From NCBI RefSeq assembly GCF_900148515.1, contig NZ_FRXN01000002.1:806001-870000 (forward strand): a stretch of 64,000 nt of DNA, in the 5' to 3' direction. This DNA is from Algoriphagus zhangzhouensis. GTDB lineage: Bacteria > Bacteroidota > Bacteroidia > Cytophagales > Cyclobacteriaceae. The notes under the pieces were generated by a model. That model saw only the letters and a list, made by a program, of their open reading frames with translations, did not search any database and had not been told where the DNA came from. The position numbers were made by a program, and so were the translations under genes. Positions 7,874 through 16,100 of this stretch are shown here, piece after piece (positions within the stretch are counted from its first letter, which is position 1; each line of letters begins with the position of its first letter).

Positions 7874-9025
7874 TTAGAAATTAAATGTAAATACAGCGAA
7901 ACCCAATTCATCCTCGACATTGACATAGGACCAGAGCTTGCCATCTTTGAAAAATGGAAAAGTCGGAACTTGGTCCAATTCTGGGATTTCGGTTTCCCCA
8001 ATTAGGTTCAGCTGATCATCGAAAGCGAATAGAAAAATTTTGGATTTTGTATATCGCTCTTCTCCTTCCTTTTTTGGCTCATAGATTCTCCCAAAGCGAT
8101 AAAATCGATTAGTTGACACATCAAATATTAGTTTCTCAAAGGATATTTGGGTTAAGGCTTTATCCATTTGAGCATCAAATTCTTCTTGAGATGAGACAGT
8201 ATTTTGAATCGGAATTTCTTTTTCATTTGGAACAATTGAAAAATCAAATTCCAATAGTGAAAGAGAATCAGTGGAAAAGTTGAATTTGTAAATCTTATTG
8301 GTTGTCTGTCCAGAAATATACAATGCGTCACCTATCTCCTGGATGTTAATTGATTCAGCATAAACAGAAACTGCCTCCTCGGATTGAAGAATTATATTGT
8401 ATTTTCCAATGATATCTAATGCTGGGATTGAGAGGACTTCTCCAGTGGATTCTTTCAGATCAATTTTGACCAATTTTCGAGTTCCCTGCATAAAATTACT
8501 TGGAAGGGAAAAAGCGGTAATTTGGTTTTTTGTTAAGGTAAGCTGGTTGTTCAAGTTCATTTTTTGGTTATCGTCCAACCCTTCTATTTCAATTTCATCA
8601 GGTTTGAGCCCTAGGTCCTTAAGTTTTTCTCCATCCTTGGAAAAAATTCCCGAATTTCTAAAACTTGTGAATAAAAACTCCTCACCTGGAAGAACGATGG
8701 CGCTGGAATGAAAACTGGTTCCGATTCCATTTGGGCCTTCTTTTTCGAAAGGAATCATTTCTACCAGCTTTAATTCATCCAAATTGACCTTGTTGACTAT
8801 TCCTGCATTTCCATCCAATAAATAATAAAAGGTCTTGCTCTCATCGGTGGAGGCCAATCTGGCACCATAAGCCAGATTGATAATCTCCTCACCGGGATCT
8901 ACTACAACTGTGTCTACTGAAAATGAAAAGTTTTCCAGAACATTTTTTGATTCCCGGTTTTCAGATTCTTTGCCGCTACAAGCAGCTAGAATGGCCAATG
9001 AAGAAAGTAAAAGGAGTTTTTTCAT
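7874..9025 (-). CDS. DUF4221-like lipoprotein, array member 5
   Basis: This 383-residue member has lipobox ILAAC (Cys16) followed by SGKESEN. Landmarks are VDTVVVDPGEEI (identical to member 6), KEGPNGIG, FNFSTDSL, IFDVSTNRFYRF, FLFAFDDQLNLIGET and the tail GKLWSYVNVEDELGF ending in FTFNF. The DNA at 7902-7942, encoding part of this tail, is identical over 41 bp to 9059-9099 in member 4, although the bodies of the two proteins differ widely. That contrast points to gene conversion or recent end duplication. It follows member 4 by 5 bases. Confidence 0.84.
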   Translation of the reverse strand: MKKLLLLSSLAILAACSGKESENRESKNVLENFSFSVDTVVVDPGEEIINLAYGARLASTDESKTFYYLLDGNAGIVNKVNLDELKLVEMIPFEKEGPNGIGTSFHSSAIVLPGEEFLFTSFRNSGIFSKDGEKLKDLGLKPDEIEIEGLDDNQKMNLNNQLTLTKNQITAFSLPSNFMQGTRKLVKIDLKESTGEVLSIPALDIIGKYNIILQSEEAVSVYAESINIQEIGDALYISGQTTNKIYKFNFSTDSLSLLEFDFSIVPNEKEIPIQNTVSSQEEFDAQMDKALTQISFEKLIFDVSTNRFYRFGRIYEPKKEGEERYTKSKIFLFAFDDQLNLIGETEIPELDQVPTFPFFKDGKLWSYVNVEDELGFAVFTFNF

Positions 9026-9030
9026 AATTA

Positions 9031-10302
9031 TTAAAAATCAAAAGTGAATACTGCAAAGCCCAATTCATCCTCGACATTGACATAGGACCAGAGCTTGCCG
9101 TCTTTGAAGAATGCTTGAGTAGGAGACTTAGATAAATCATCAATTTTAGTCTCACTTAATAGGTTGAAATTTTTATCGTAAGCAAAAAGGAATACTTCGC
9201 TTTTGGATTTTGGATTTAGGTTTTCAGTTTTTTCAAGGATTGAACCAAAACGAAAATAGATTTCCCTCTGATCGTCATATAGTGGAGCTTGATATGCAAT
9301 CTGGAAGCGTGTTGATTCATTGGCATCAATTATTTCTTGAATTGAAGAAATATCATTGGAAAATGGAGGGATTTGATCATTTGCCACGAGTTGATGCTTT
9401 GGTTCCTTATAGTCCAAAGAGCCATTCAAAAGATCATAGAGATAGATTTTGCTAGTTCCTTTGGAATAGATAATCGCTCTCGATTTTTCCATTTTGATTC
9501 CCAAGTCAGAGGTGTTGGAGACGTGATGTGATATCCCTTCAGAATAGATGAATACTAAATTGGTTAGAAAATCGAATTTGGGTAATTCTATCAGTTCACT
9601 TTGGTCCCTTTCAATATCATAAATTCCCAAATTAATCTTTTCATTTTCAAGGTTTTGGTTCAAAAAGTAAATGTGATTTCCGTCAAAACTGCTTGAAAGA
9701 GATTCATAAATTGGAAATGAACCAAATTGAACTAGTGATGGGAATTTATCCTCATTTATTTGATTGTTGTTAAGCTTTTGACCTTGAAAATTATAGGTTC
9801 CGAAATGTCTATAGTTCGCAAAGAAAATATTGTTGTTTCCCAATAGTTGAAATTTCCAGATTGGTGCAGGAACACCATTAGGACCCTCTTTTTCGAATTT
9901 AAAGGAGTTGGCAAATTCAAGTTTATCTAAGTCAAATTGGTAGAGGGTGTTGGTTTTGCTGTTAAGGGCATATAAATCAGTTTTACTTTCAGACAGATCA
10001 GAATTGAGTATTCCAAAAGGCAGGTAAATTAAAGTTCCTTTTGAATCGATTAAGACTGTATCAATTTGGAAAGAGAAATTCTCTAAAAAATTAGAGTCTA
10101 TAAGTTTCTTTCTTTCAATTATTTCTGGTTTTTGATGGCTTTCTTTTTCTTGGAGTGGAGTAGAATCTAATTCAGTTCTCGGATTGAGGTCCTCAGATTC
10201 AGTTGGGGTTATATTTTTCTTAGGTACATCTATTTTGACTTCCTCTTTTTTGGCGCAGGATAAAAGAATTAGGAGAAGAAAATAGGTGTATAGATTTCTC
10301 AT
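9031..10302 (-). CDS. DUF4221-like lipoprotein, array member 4, with an extended tether
   Basis: The ATG at 10302 was chosen over an upstream ATG at 10344 because it starts the lipoprotein signal (MRNLYTYF to LLSC, Cys16) and sits 4 bases after the preceding stop. The 423-residue product is the longest of the array. The extra length is a charged, Pro- and Glu-rich tether of about 55 residues between Cys16 and the domain, where other members have 10-15. Landmarks follow: IDTVLIDSKGTL (lacking the PGEE of its relatives), KEGPNGVP, YDLLNGSL, LYDDQREIYFRF and GKLWSYVNVEDELGF. A long tether could lift the domain further from the membrane; this is inference. Confidence 0.83.
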   Translation of the reverse strand: MRNLYTYFLLLILLSCAKKEEVKIDVPKKNITPTESEDLNPRTELDSTPLQEKESHQKPEIIERKKLIDSNFLENFSFQIDTVLIDSKGTLIYLPFGILNSDLSESKTDLYALNSKTNTLYQFDLDKLEFANSFKFEKEGPNGVPAPIWKFQLLGNNNIFFANYRHFGTYNFQGQKLNNNQINEDKFPSLVQFGSFPIYESLSSSFDGNHIYFLNQNLENEKINLGIYDIERDQSELIELPKFDFLTNLVFIYSEGISHHVSNTSDLGIKMEKSRAIIYSKGTSKIYLYDLLNGSLDYKEPKHQLVANDQIPPFSNDISSIQEIIDANESTRFQIAYQAPLYDDQREIYFRFGSILEKTENLNPKSKSEVFLFAYDKNFNLLSETKIDDLSKSPTQAFFKDGKLWSYVNVEDELGFAVFTFDF

Positions 10303-10306
10303 AGAT

Positions 10307-11455
10307 TTAAAAATCAAAAGTGAATACTGCGAAGCCCAACTCATCCTCTACATTGACATAGGACCAGAGCTTGCCGTCTTTGAAGAAATAGAAGACTGGT
10401 TGTTGATCAAGGTCTTCGAGAAAAGTCTCCCCTAAAAGATTTAAATCTTTGTCATAAATAAACAAATAGACTTCAGCAGTATATGCATTGGGATCGTCCC
10501 CTTCCTTAGGAAGAATTTTCTTTCCAAATCTGAAAAAGCGATTGGATTTTTCATCCCAAAGCAATTTTTCAAAGCCAACTTGGGTGGAAGATTCCTGCAT
10601 TTCTGCATAAAATTCTTCTTGGCTTGAGACCTCTCCTTTCAATTTTCCTGTTTTAATGCTTGGTACCAACTGATGGCTATAGGTAAATAGTTGAAGAGAG
10701 TCGGTTTGGTAGTCGTATTTGTAAATGGAGGAAGTAACTTCATTGGAAATAAAAAGTGCCCCATTGATTTCTTGAAGAATAGATTGGGGAACGAAAAACA
10801 TGCTACCCTGATCACTTTGTAAAGAGACTGAAAAATCATTCGCTATTTCTAATGCGGGCAAGTCTATTAATTCCCCTGATTTGGTATTTGGATTGAGTTT
10901 GACCAAGTCCTTTGCTCCTTGATTATATAAGCCAGTTAATGAAAAAAGCCATTTGGAGTCGGAGGAAAGGAGAAGTTGATTTGAAAATTGAGTGTCTGGA
11001 TCCAATCCGCTGAATTCTTTGGTGTTCAATTTAAACTCTTGAAGCTTGGAACCTTCTTTGTTAAAAATCCCGGAAGATTGATAATCTGTGATCAAAAACT
11101 GCTCTTCAGGTAATACTTGTTGTCTTTGGACGTAGGCCCCAGTTCCATTAGGACCTTCCTTTTCAAAATGGAAAACATCTAGTAATCTTGATTGATTTAA
11201 ATCTATTTTTGAGATGGAATTATCATCATTATTCAAAAAATAAAGAAACTGATGGTTTTCGGAAAGACTGGAGGAGTTTCTCAATTTATAATCATTGGAA
11301 ATTGCCAATACCTCCTCGCCTGAGTCCATGACTACAGTATCTACGGAATAGGATACGTTCTCCAGAATAATACTTTTTTTTGTCCCCTCAGATGATTCTT
11401 TTTCTGAGCAAGAATACAATACAGTAAGTAATGAAAGGGCGAATAATTTTTTCAT
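10307..11455 (-). CDS. DUF4221-like lipoprotein, array member 3
   Basis: The 382-residue product has lipobox VLYSC (Cys16) followed by SEKESSEG. Landmarks are VDTVVMDSGEEV, KEGPNGTG, YDYQTDSL, LWDEKSNRFFRF, YLFIYDKDLNLLGET and GKLWSYVNVEDELGF ending in FTFDF. The tail-coding DNA at 10335-10375 differs from member 4's copy at only two of 41 positions. It begins 2 bases after member 2 and ends 4 bases before member 4, so the genes are almost certainly co-transcribed. No catalytic motif is visible; a beta-propeller-like fold is suggested only by the recurring short strands around Asp. Confidence 0.84.
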   Translation of the reverse strand: MKKLFALSLLTVLYSCSEKESSEGTKKSIILENVSYSVDTVVMDSGEEVLAISNDYKLRNSSSLSENHQFLYFLNNDDNSISKIDLNQSRLLDVFHFEKEGPNGTGAYVQRQQVLPEEQFLITDYQSSGIFNKEGSKLQEFKLNTKEFSGLDPDTQFSNQLLLSSDSKWLFSLTGLYNQGAKDLVKLNPNTKSGELIDLPALEIANDFSVSLQSDQGSMFFVPQSILQEINGALFISNEVTSSIYKYDYQTDSLQLFTYSHQLVPSIKTGKLKGEVSSQEEFYAEMQESSTQVGFEKLLWDEKSNRFFRFGKKILPKEGDDPNAYTAEVYLFIYDKDLNLLGETFLEDLDQQPVFYFFKDGKLWSYVNVEDELGFAVFTFDF

Positions 11456-11457
11456 AA

Positions 11458-12615
11458 TCAGAAATCAAAAGTGAATACGGCAAAGCCCAACTCATCCTCC
11501 ACATTGACATAGGACCAGAGTTTGCCGTCTTTGAAGAAAACATTGTAGTCGATTCTTTCCTTTTGATCCAGCTTTGTCTCACCCAGTAAATTGAATTCTT
11601 TATCATAAGCCAACAGGAAATATTCAAATTTATATTCCTCATCGGGGGTTTTGGGCATAAAAACCTTTTGCGCAAGTCTTAGAAAAATCTGTCTCTTTGG
11701 GTCCCAATGAAGCTTTTGATAATAAATCTGAGCATTCACTTTAGCCATTTCATCCATAAAACCTTCCTCTGATTCAGGCCGATTATTGATTTCCCCCGTC
11801 AGCTTATTAGGTACCAGATGATGATCGATTTGAATAAATTTTATTTCTTCAGTTGCTGGGTCAAACTCATAAAAATCACCCATTGCAGAGCAAGAAATCA
11901 GGATTTTACTATCGTGTTCGGACAGTTGAACTTCCTGAGGAGATACACGGAAAGATCCATTTTGCTCAAAGACAATGCTGTATTGGTCAACGATATCCAT
12001 TTCAGGAGCTTCAATGATTTTGGCTGAATTGGATGCTAGATCTATTGTTATTAATCCCGGTTTCTGGCTTGAAGATTTGAATTCTGTATCAACAGGCCAG
12101 GAATAGATTTTTTCATTTTCCCAATCATAAATGCTATTTCCGTAAAGACTGAAATTGTTCTCAGCCAAATTTGGATCAATCCCCTCTGGTTTGTTATTCA
12201 GGTTTTCGATTTTTGTTCCGTTTTGATCAAAAACCCCATAAACTCCATTATTTCCTAGCAAGGCTAGTTTTCCATCTGGTCCCACTTGGATTGTCCCTAC
12301 AAAAACACCAATTCCATTTGGGCCTTCGGGTTCAAAATCCGTTTTGCTGATTAGGATTTCTTTCTCCAAATCAACCTTCAGGAGTTTAGGAGGCATATTT
12401 TCAAAATAGTACAGGAATTTTTTGTCTTGAGAAAGGTCCAGGGATCGAATTCCCATTCCCAAATTGAAGATATCTTCCCCCGGATCCATTACCAGTGTAT
12501 CTACAGTAAATGTCAGATCTTCAAGGATATTGGAAGATGAGGAGTCTTTATTTTCTTCATTTCTAGAACAGGAGAAAAGTAAAGCAATCAAAAATAGAAC
12601 TGATAGATTTTTCAT
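11458..12615 (-). CDS. DUF4221-like lipoprotein, array member 2
   Basis: This member has 385 residues, lipobox LLFSC (Cys16) and then SRNEENKDSSSS. Landmarks are VDTLVMDPGEDI, PEGPNGIG, YEFDPATEEI (the TDSL motif found in most members is replaced here), HWDPKRQIFLRL, FLLAYDKEFNLLGET and GKLWSYVNVEDELGF. Its tail DNA (11486-11526) belongs to the near-identical 41-bp group shared with members 3, 4 and 5. It follows member 1 by 9 bases. The start is fixed by the signal peptide. Confidence 0.84.
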   Translation of the reverse strand: MKNLSVLFLIALLFSCSRNEENKDSSSSNILEDLTFTVDTLVMDPGEDIFNLGMGIRSLDLSQDKKFLYYFENMPPKLLKVDLEKEILISKTDFEPEGPNGIGVFVGTIQVGPDGKLALLGNNGVYGVFDQNGTKIENLNNKPEGIDPNLAENNFSLYGNSIYDWENEKIYSWPVDTEFKSSSQKPGLITIDLASNSAKIIEAPEMDIVDQYSIVFEQNGSFRVSPQEVQLSEHDSKILISCSAMGDFYEFDPATEEIKFIQIDHHLVPNKLTGEINNRPESEEGFMDEMAKVNAQIYYQKLHWDPKRQIFLRLAQKVFMPKTPDEEYKFEYFLLAYDKEFNLLGETKLDQKERIDYNVFFKDGKLWSYVNVEDELGFAVFTFDF

Positions 12616-12624
12616 AATAAAGCG

Positions 12625-13764
12625 TTAAAAATCAAATGAATAGCGAATAAATCCTGCCTCATCTCCCATTGGGCTATAGGAGTAAAAGTCACCTTGTTGG
12701 AAATAGCCTTGGTATGGAATGTTTTCGAGATTATCCAAATAAGATTCTCCTATCAGATTGAAGTCCTCGTCATATGCAAAAATGTATGCGTCAGCACTTC
12801 TTTTAATTCCCTCTTGAGGAACGGGCATGACCGTGTTTTTAGTAGCAAATCGGAAATACATTTTCCTGGTAGGATCCCAGTAAAATTTATAGAAGGTGAC
12901 CTGTTTTCTGATTTGGTTCACTACCTCCATTTGTCGTTCGCGGGAATCTACTTCGTGAGGGAATTCACCTTCTTTTCGGTTCTCCACCAAACTGTGGGAG
13001 AACGACACCAGCTTTAGACTATCTGTATGGTAGTCGTAAGTGTATATGTCTGCTGTGGATCCTGTGAAAGCGATAAATTGGTCATTGACTAGTTGAAGAC
13101 TAACGGCATCCCCAAAAAATGAAGCAGAATTTTCTCTTTGCCAGATTACTTGATAATCATAAGTCATATCCAAGGCTGGTAATTTTAAGATTTTACCAGT
13201 TTCTGATTCGATTTCAATGACCGCAAGCCCTTCCACTGGTTTTCCAAAATTCATAGGAAGAGAAAGGAACTTTGATTTATCCGGACTCATATGAAATCCA
13301 TTGGGGATAGAAAAAGGACCTTCAGTTTTAAAACCAATGGCTTTTTCCATATCTAGATCATATTGCTTTATTTTCTTACCCTCGATATTAAAAAGATTGG
13401 GTCCTTTTTGATCCAAAATCATGATCTTATCAGGTCCCATTACTTGCATATACATTACCCAACCATCGATTCCATCAGGCCCTTCCATCTGGAAAGGATG
13501 TCGTTTGATAAGCTTGAGATCTTCGATCGAAAATTCAAAAAACTCGAAATCATTCTCATAAAAGGCAAATAATCTATTTCCATCAGGGGCTATGGATTGT
13601 TGGAATAGACCATTTGGAACAAAGATTTCTTCTCCAGAATCAATAACTAGGCTATCAACTGTGACCTTTAAATTTTCCAAAACATTGGCCTGGATTTGTT
13701 CCTCAGGGGGATTTGAGCAGGAAAAAAAAGCAACCCAACTCAAGAGGAAAAAGTAGTTTCTCAT
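12625..13764 (-). CDS. DUF4221-like lipoprotein, array member 1 (promoter-proximal)
   Basis: This is the first gene of the array in the direction of transcription, with 379 residues and lipobox AFFSC (Cys16) followed by SNPPEEQ. It is the most divergent of the proximal group: VDSLVIDSGEEI and YDYHTDSL are typical, but EGPNG is EGPDG, and the tail reads DEAGFIRYSFDF instead of EDELGFAVFTFDF. YWDPTRKMYFRF and YIFAYDEDFNLIGES are clear. The 122 bases between it and tspO must carry the promoter for the array unless transcription reads in from tspO; I did not find a good TAnnTTTG element there. Function unknown. Confidence 0.83.
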   Translation of the reverse strand: MRNYFFLLSWVAFFSCSNPPEEQIQANVLENLKVTVDSLVIDSGEEIFVPNGLFQQSIAPDGNRLFAFYENDFEFFEFSIEDLKLIKRHPFQMEGPDGIDGWVMYMQVMGPDKIMILDQKGPNLFNIEGKKIKQYDLDMEKAIGFKTEGPFSIPNGFHMSPDKSKFLSLPMNFGKPVEGLAVIEIESETGKILKLPALDMTYDYQVIWQRENSASFFGDAVSLQLVNDQFIAFTGSTADIYTYDYHTDSLKLVSFSHSLVENRKEGEFPHEVDSRERQMEVVNQIRKQVTFYKFYWDPTRKMYFRFATKNTVMPVPQEGIKRSADAYIFAYDEDFNLIGESYLDNLENIPYQGYFQQGDFYSYSPMGDEAGFIRYSFDF

Positions 13765-13886
13765 ACAAAAGATTTTAAACTATAAAGCTAAAATCTTGAG
13801 GCTAAAAACCTAGTGAAACTATGTTAAAATCGTACTGTCGTATGGTGATAATAGCTTGAATTTCAGCTCTGGAAAAAGACTCAAAC

Positions 13887-14351
13887 CTAGTTGAGCCACC
13901 AAATGGAAAAATTCAAAAGGGATGCAAATGTGACCCAAGCCAGATAAGGAACCATTAATCCAGAGGCAATTTTTGATACTTTTTTAAACTGAATCACACA
14001 GATCAGGATCAATAGCCAAAGTGGAAGAATAATAAACAAACCCAACAATGGGGACTCTGCTCCAAAGAAGGCAGGCGACCAAATAGCATTCAACGCCAAT
14101 TGGAAAAAGTAGAGGTTGAGTAATTTCTTTTTCTTAGGATGATCGCTTTTCCAAATCAGATAGCTGGCTATTCCCATCAGGACATACAAGAAGGTCCACA
14201 TTGGTCCAAAAATCCAATTGGGAGGATTGAAACTCGGTTTATTCAAAGTGGTGTACCAGCCTTGGACTGCAGGAATAGTAAAGAATGCTCCCAAACCTCC
14301 GGCGATCTGAGGAAGGATTAGACTGATGACGAGTTTGAGCCAGTTGGGCAT
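13887..14351 (-). CDS. tspO: TspO/MBR family tryptophan-rich sensory protein
   Basis: The 154-residue protein has five predicted membrane helices and the Trp- and Pro-rich signature of TspO/peripheral benzodiazepine receptor proteins, including KPSFNPPNWIFGPMWTFLY at about residues 38-56 and a C-terminal SIWWLN. Family members bind porphyrins and heme-like tetrapyrroles; in Rhodobacter TspO negatively affects carotenoid and bacteriochlorophyll gene expression in response to oxygen. Its place beside the carotenoid genes, on the opposite strand, fits that theme. Length is normal. It could be co-transcribed into the lipoprotein array (122-base gap) but need not be. Confidence 0.92.
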   Translation of the reverse strand: MPNWLKLVISLILPQIAGGLGAFFTIPAVQGWYTTLNKPSFNPPNWIFGPMWTFLYVLMGIASYLIWKSDHPKKKKLLNLYFFQLALNAIWSPAFFGAESPLLGLFIILPLWLLILICVIQFKKVSKIASGLMVPYLAWVTFASLLNFSIWWLN

Positions 14352-14429
14352 GTTGAAAACATTTAAACGATCATTCTTTTAAACCAAGGATGCCCTACTT
14401 TGTTTAATGGAGAATTTCTAATATAAAAA

Positions 14430-14454
14430 AAGCACAACCGAAAGGCTTGTGCTT
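14430..14454 (-). terminator. Rho-independent terminator after the DUF4286 gene
   Basis: On the minus strand the stem AAGCACAAGCC/GGTTGTGCTT (one bulged base, loop TTTC) is followed by a run of seven T. It lies about 30 bases past the stop codon of the DUF4286 gene and upstream of tspO, so it separates the two transcripts. Confidence 0.8.
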
Positions 14455-14485
14455 AAGTATTGATCAGCTTGATTGGGCTGAAAAC

Positions 14486-14788
14486 TTAAATAGCCTCTAG
14501 AAGCGTTCTAAATGCCAAAGCTTTTTCTCCATAACGCTGAAGAGTCTGATTTCTAAGTGCATTGGCAAATCTATTTTCGTATTCAATTAGCTTATTGGTG
14601 CTTTCTGCAAAGAACTGAACACTATAATTGGTGCTGCTATCGTCTGGGCTATTGAGCAGTCTGAAGAACTTATGCTCCACAAATAAACCTGTAGCAAAAA
14701 TCTCAGGAATATGGGTTTCTTTCATCCATGCAACGAAGTCTTCGTCTATTTCATTTGCTACGCTAAAGGTGATGTTGTAGAGAATCAT
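14486..14788 (-). CDS. DUF4286 family protein
   Basis: This 100-residue soluble protein matches the small DUF4286 family common in Bacteroidota: N-terminal MILYNITFSV strand, WMKETHIPEI helix, then a second strand set ending in FRTLLEAI. The ferredoxin-like alpha/beta pattern resembles small dimeric proteins of the ABM type, but no function is known. It is transcribed divergently from the carotenoid genes, with a good promoter in between and a terminator downstream, so it is probably monocistronic. Confidence 0.8.
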   Translation of the reverse strand: MILYNITFSVANEIDEDFVAWMKETHIPEIFATGLFVEHKFFRLLNSPDDSSTNYSVQFFAESTNKLIEYENRFANALRNQTLQRYGEKALAFRTLLEAI

Positions 14789-14836
14789 AGCTTGGTAAGG
14801 GATTATTTTCTTTTTTTGTTAACAAATTCTGAGTTG

Positions 14837-14868
14837 CAAAGTTAGGAATCCCAAGCCGAAAAACTCAA
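14837..14868 (-). promoter_or_regulatory. Candidate promoter for the DUF4286 gene
   Basis: On the minus strand TTG (14868-14866) is followed after 21 bases by TAACTTTG (14844-14837), which matches the Bacteroidota -33/-7 form TTG-N~19-TAnnTTTG. It lies about 50 bases upstream of the start codon. The spacing is two bases longer than ideal. Confidence 0.5.
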
Positions 14869-14892
14869 TCCCATTCATTTTAGCAACAGCCC

Positions 14893-15555
14893 ATGCACAA
14901 AGTAGTACCCGAAAGAGCTGCTAATTACAGTCTGAAAATCATTATTGCCAAAGTGATCATTGTCGTCTTGTACGCTGTGGGCTTGGTGGGGCTAAGTATT
15001 CCCGAATACCAAGATTGGTTTTTGAGTCTCACTCCAGTTCAGCTATTAGTTAGCTTGGTGCTCATTCTTTTATTCCACAGAGGATGGACAGATGCCTTTC
15101 CGATTTTTGCTGCAGCTGCTTTTTGGATAGGCTTCGTAGCCGAACTGATTGGAATCCACACCGGCTACCTTTTTGGAGATTATGTATATGGACCGACATT
15201 GGGCCCGATGCTCTGGGAGGTTCCAATTATTATAGGTGTGAATTGGTTTATTCTGGCTTACCTGACAGGTTCGGTCTTCAGAAATGTTGAAAATGATTAT
15301 TACGCAGCCTTGTTGGGAGCTGTCGCAATGACCTGCCTGGATTATATCATGGAGCCAGTGGCTGTGGCCTTGGACTTTTGGTATTGGAAATTTGATGTGA
15401 TTCCCGTTGGAAACTACATTGGGTGGTTTGGAGTGGCATTTCTGATTCATTTGATATTTAGAAAAGCCAATTTTGAAAAATACAATCCACTATCACTCAT
15501 CATGCTTTTATGCATGATTTTCTTCTTTGCCATCCTGAATTTCACGGTTTTATAA
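14893..15555 (+). CDS. cruF: CruF-like carotenoid 1',2'-hydratase (DUF422 membrane protein)
   Basis: The 220-residue product has six to seven membrane helices and the DUF422/CruF pattern: a GTD-like GWTDAFP turn, WIGFVAELIGIHTGYLFGDYVYG at about 92-114, GPMLWEVPIIIGVNWF, and DYIMEPVAVALDFWYW. CruF proteins add water across the 1',2' double bond of an acyclic psi end group, giving 1'-hydroxylated carotenoids such as those leading to flexixanthin, saproxanthin and myxol. Position at the head of the crt genes supports this. It is a little short for the family but complete. It is separated from crtZ by 98 bases. Archaeal bacterioruberin hydratases belong to the same family, so the exact substrate is inferred. 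Confidence 0.85.
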   Translation: MHKVVPERAANYSLKIIIAKVIIVVLYAVGLVGLSIPEYQDWFLSLTPVQLLVSLVLILLFHRGWTDAFPIFAAAAFWIGFVAELIGIHTGYLFGDYVYGPTLGPMLWEVPIIIGVNWFILAYLTGSVFRNVENDYYAALLGAVAMTCLDYIMEPVAVALDFWYWKFDVIPVGNYIGWFGVAFLIHLIFRKANFEKYNPLSLIMLLCMIFFFAILNFTVL

Positions 15556-15653
15556 GGATGAATTTAAAATCCTCTTAAAAAAATTGATTAGTTTGAAAAC
15601 AATTTGCCTCCTTTTGGCTTTTACTGAAAAGGAAATAAATAGCTTGTTCATAG

Positions 15654-16100
15654 ATGTTTAAAGCAATTGGATTTATTCTTATAGGATTTGGAGTTATGGA
15701 ATTGTCTGGATGGTTTATTCACAAATACATTATGCATGGACCACTTTGGATGATTCACAAGACACATCACCAGCCTTCGAAATCATTCTTCGAGCTCAAT
15801 GATTTGTTTTCGTTGTTTTTTGGAAGTGTCGCGGTAGTATTGATTTTTTTAGGAGTTGAATCTTTGGATTATAGATTTTGGATAGGGATAGGGATCAGCC
15901 TTTATGGAATGCTGTATTTCTTTCTCCACGATGTCTTGGTTCACCGAAGATTGAAGTGGTTTGATAGACCAAAAAACTCTTGGCTGATGGGAATATTTAA
16001 AGCTCATCAAGCACACCATAAAACCAATAAAAAAGAAGGAGCTGTATCATTCGGGTTGTTTTTGGTACCCAAGGAATATTTTAAAAAGGAGGAAAAGTGA
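15654..16100 (+). CDS. crtZ: Beta-carotene 3-hydroxylase CrtZ
   Basis: This 148-residue membrane protein belongs to the fatty acid hydroxylase superfamily with the di-iron histidine clusters of CrtZ: HKYIMH (residues 23-28), HKTHH (35-39), HDVLVHRR and HQAHH near the C-terminus. It adds a hydroxyl group at C3 of beta-ionone rings. Length is typical for bacterial CrtZ. The stop codon overlaps the GTG start of the MerR-type regulator by 4 bases (GTGA), so the hydroxylase and regulator are translationally linked. Confidence 0.93.
   Translation: MFKAIGFILIGFGVMELSGWFIHKYIMHGPLWMIHKTHHQPSKSFFELNDLFSLFFGSVAVVLIFLGVESLDYRFWIGIGISLYGMLYFFLHDVLVHRRLKWFDRPKNSWLMGIFKAHQAHHKTNKKEGAVSFGLFLVPKEYFKKEEK

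Noticed and set aside
14363..14407. TTAAAC-like half-sites upstream of tspO
   Set aside because: They are oriented differently from the TGTTTAA-N16-TTAAACA operators and have other spacers, so they do not fit the same site type.
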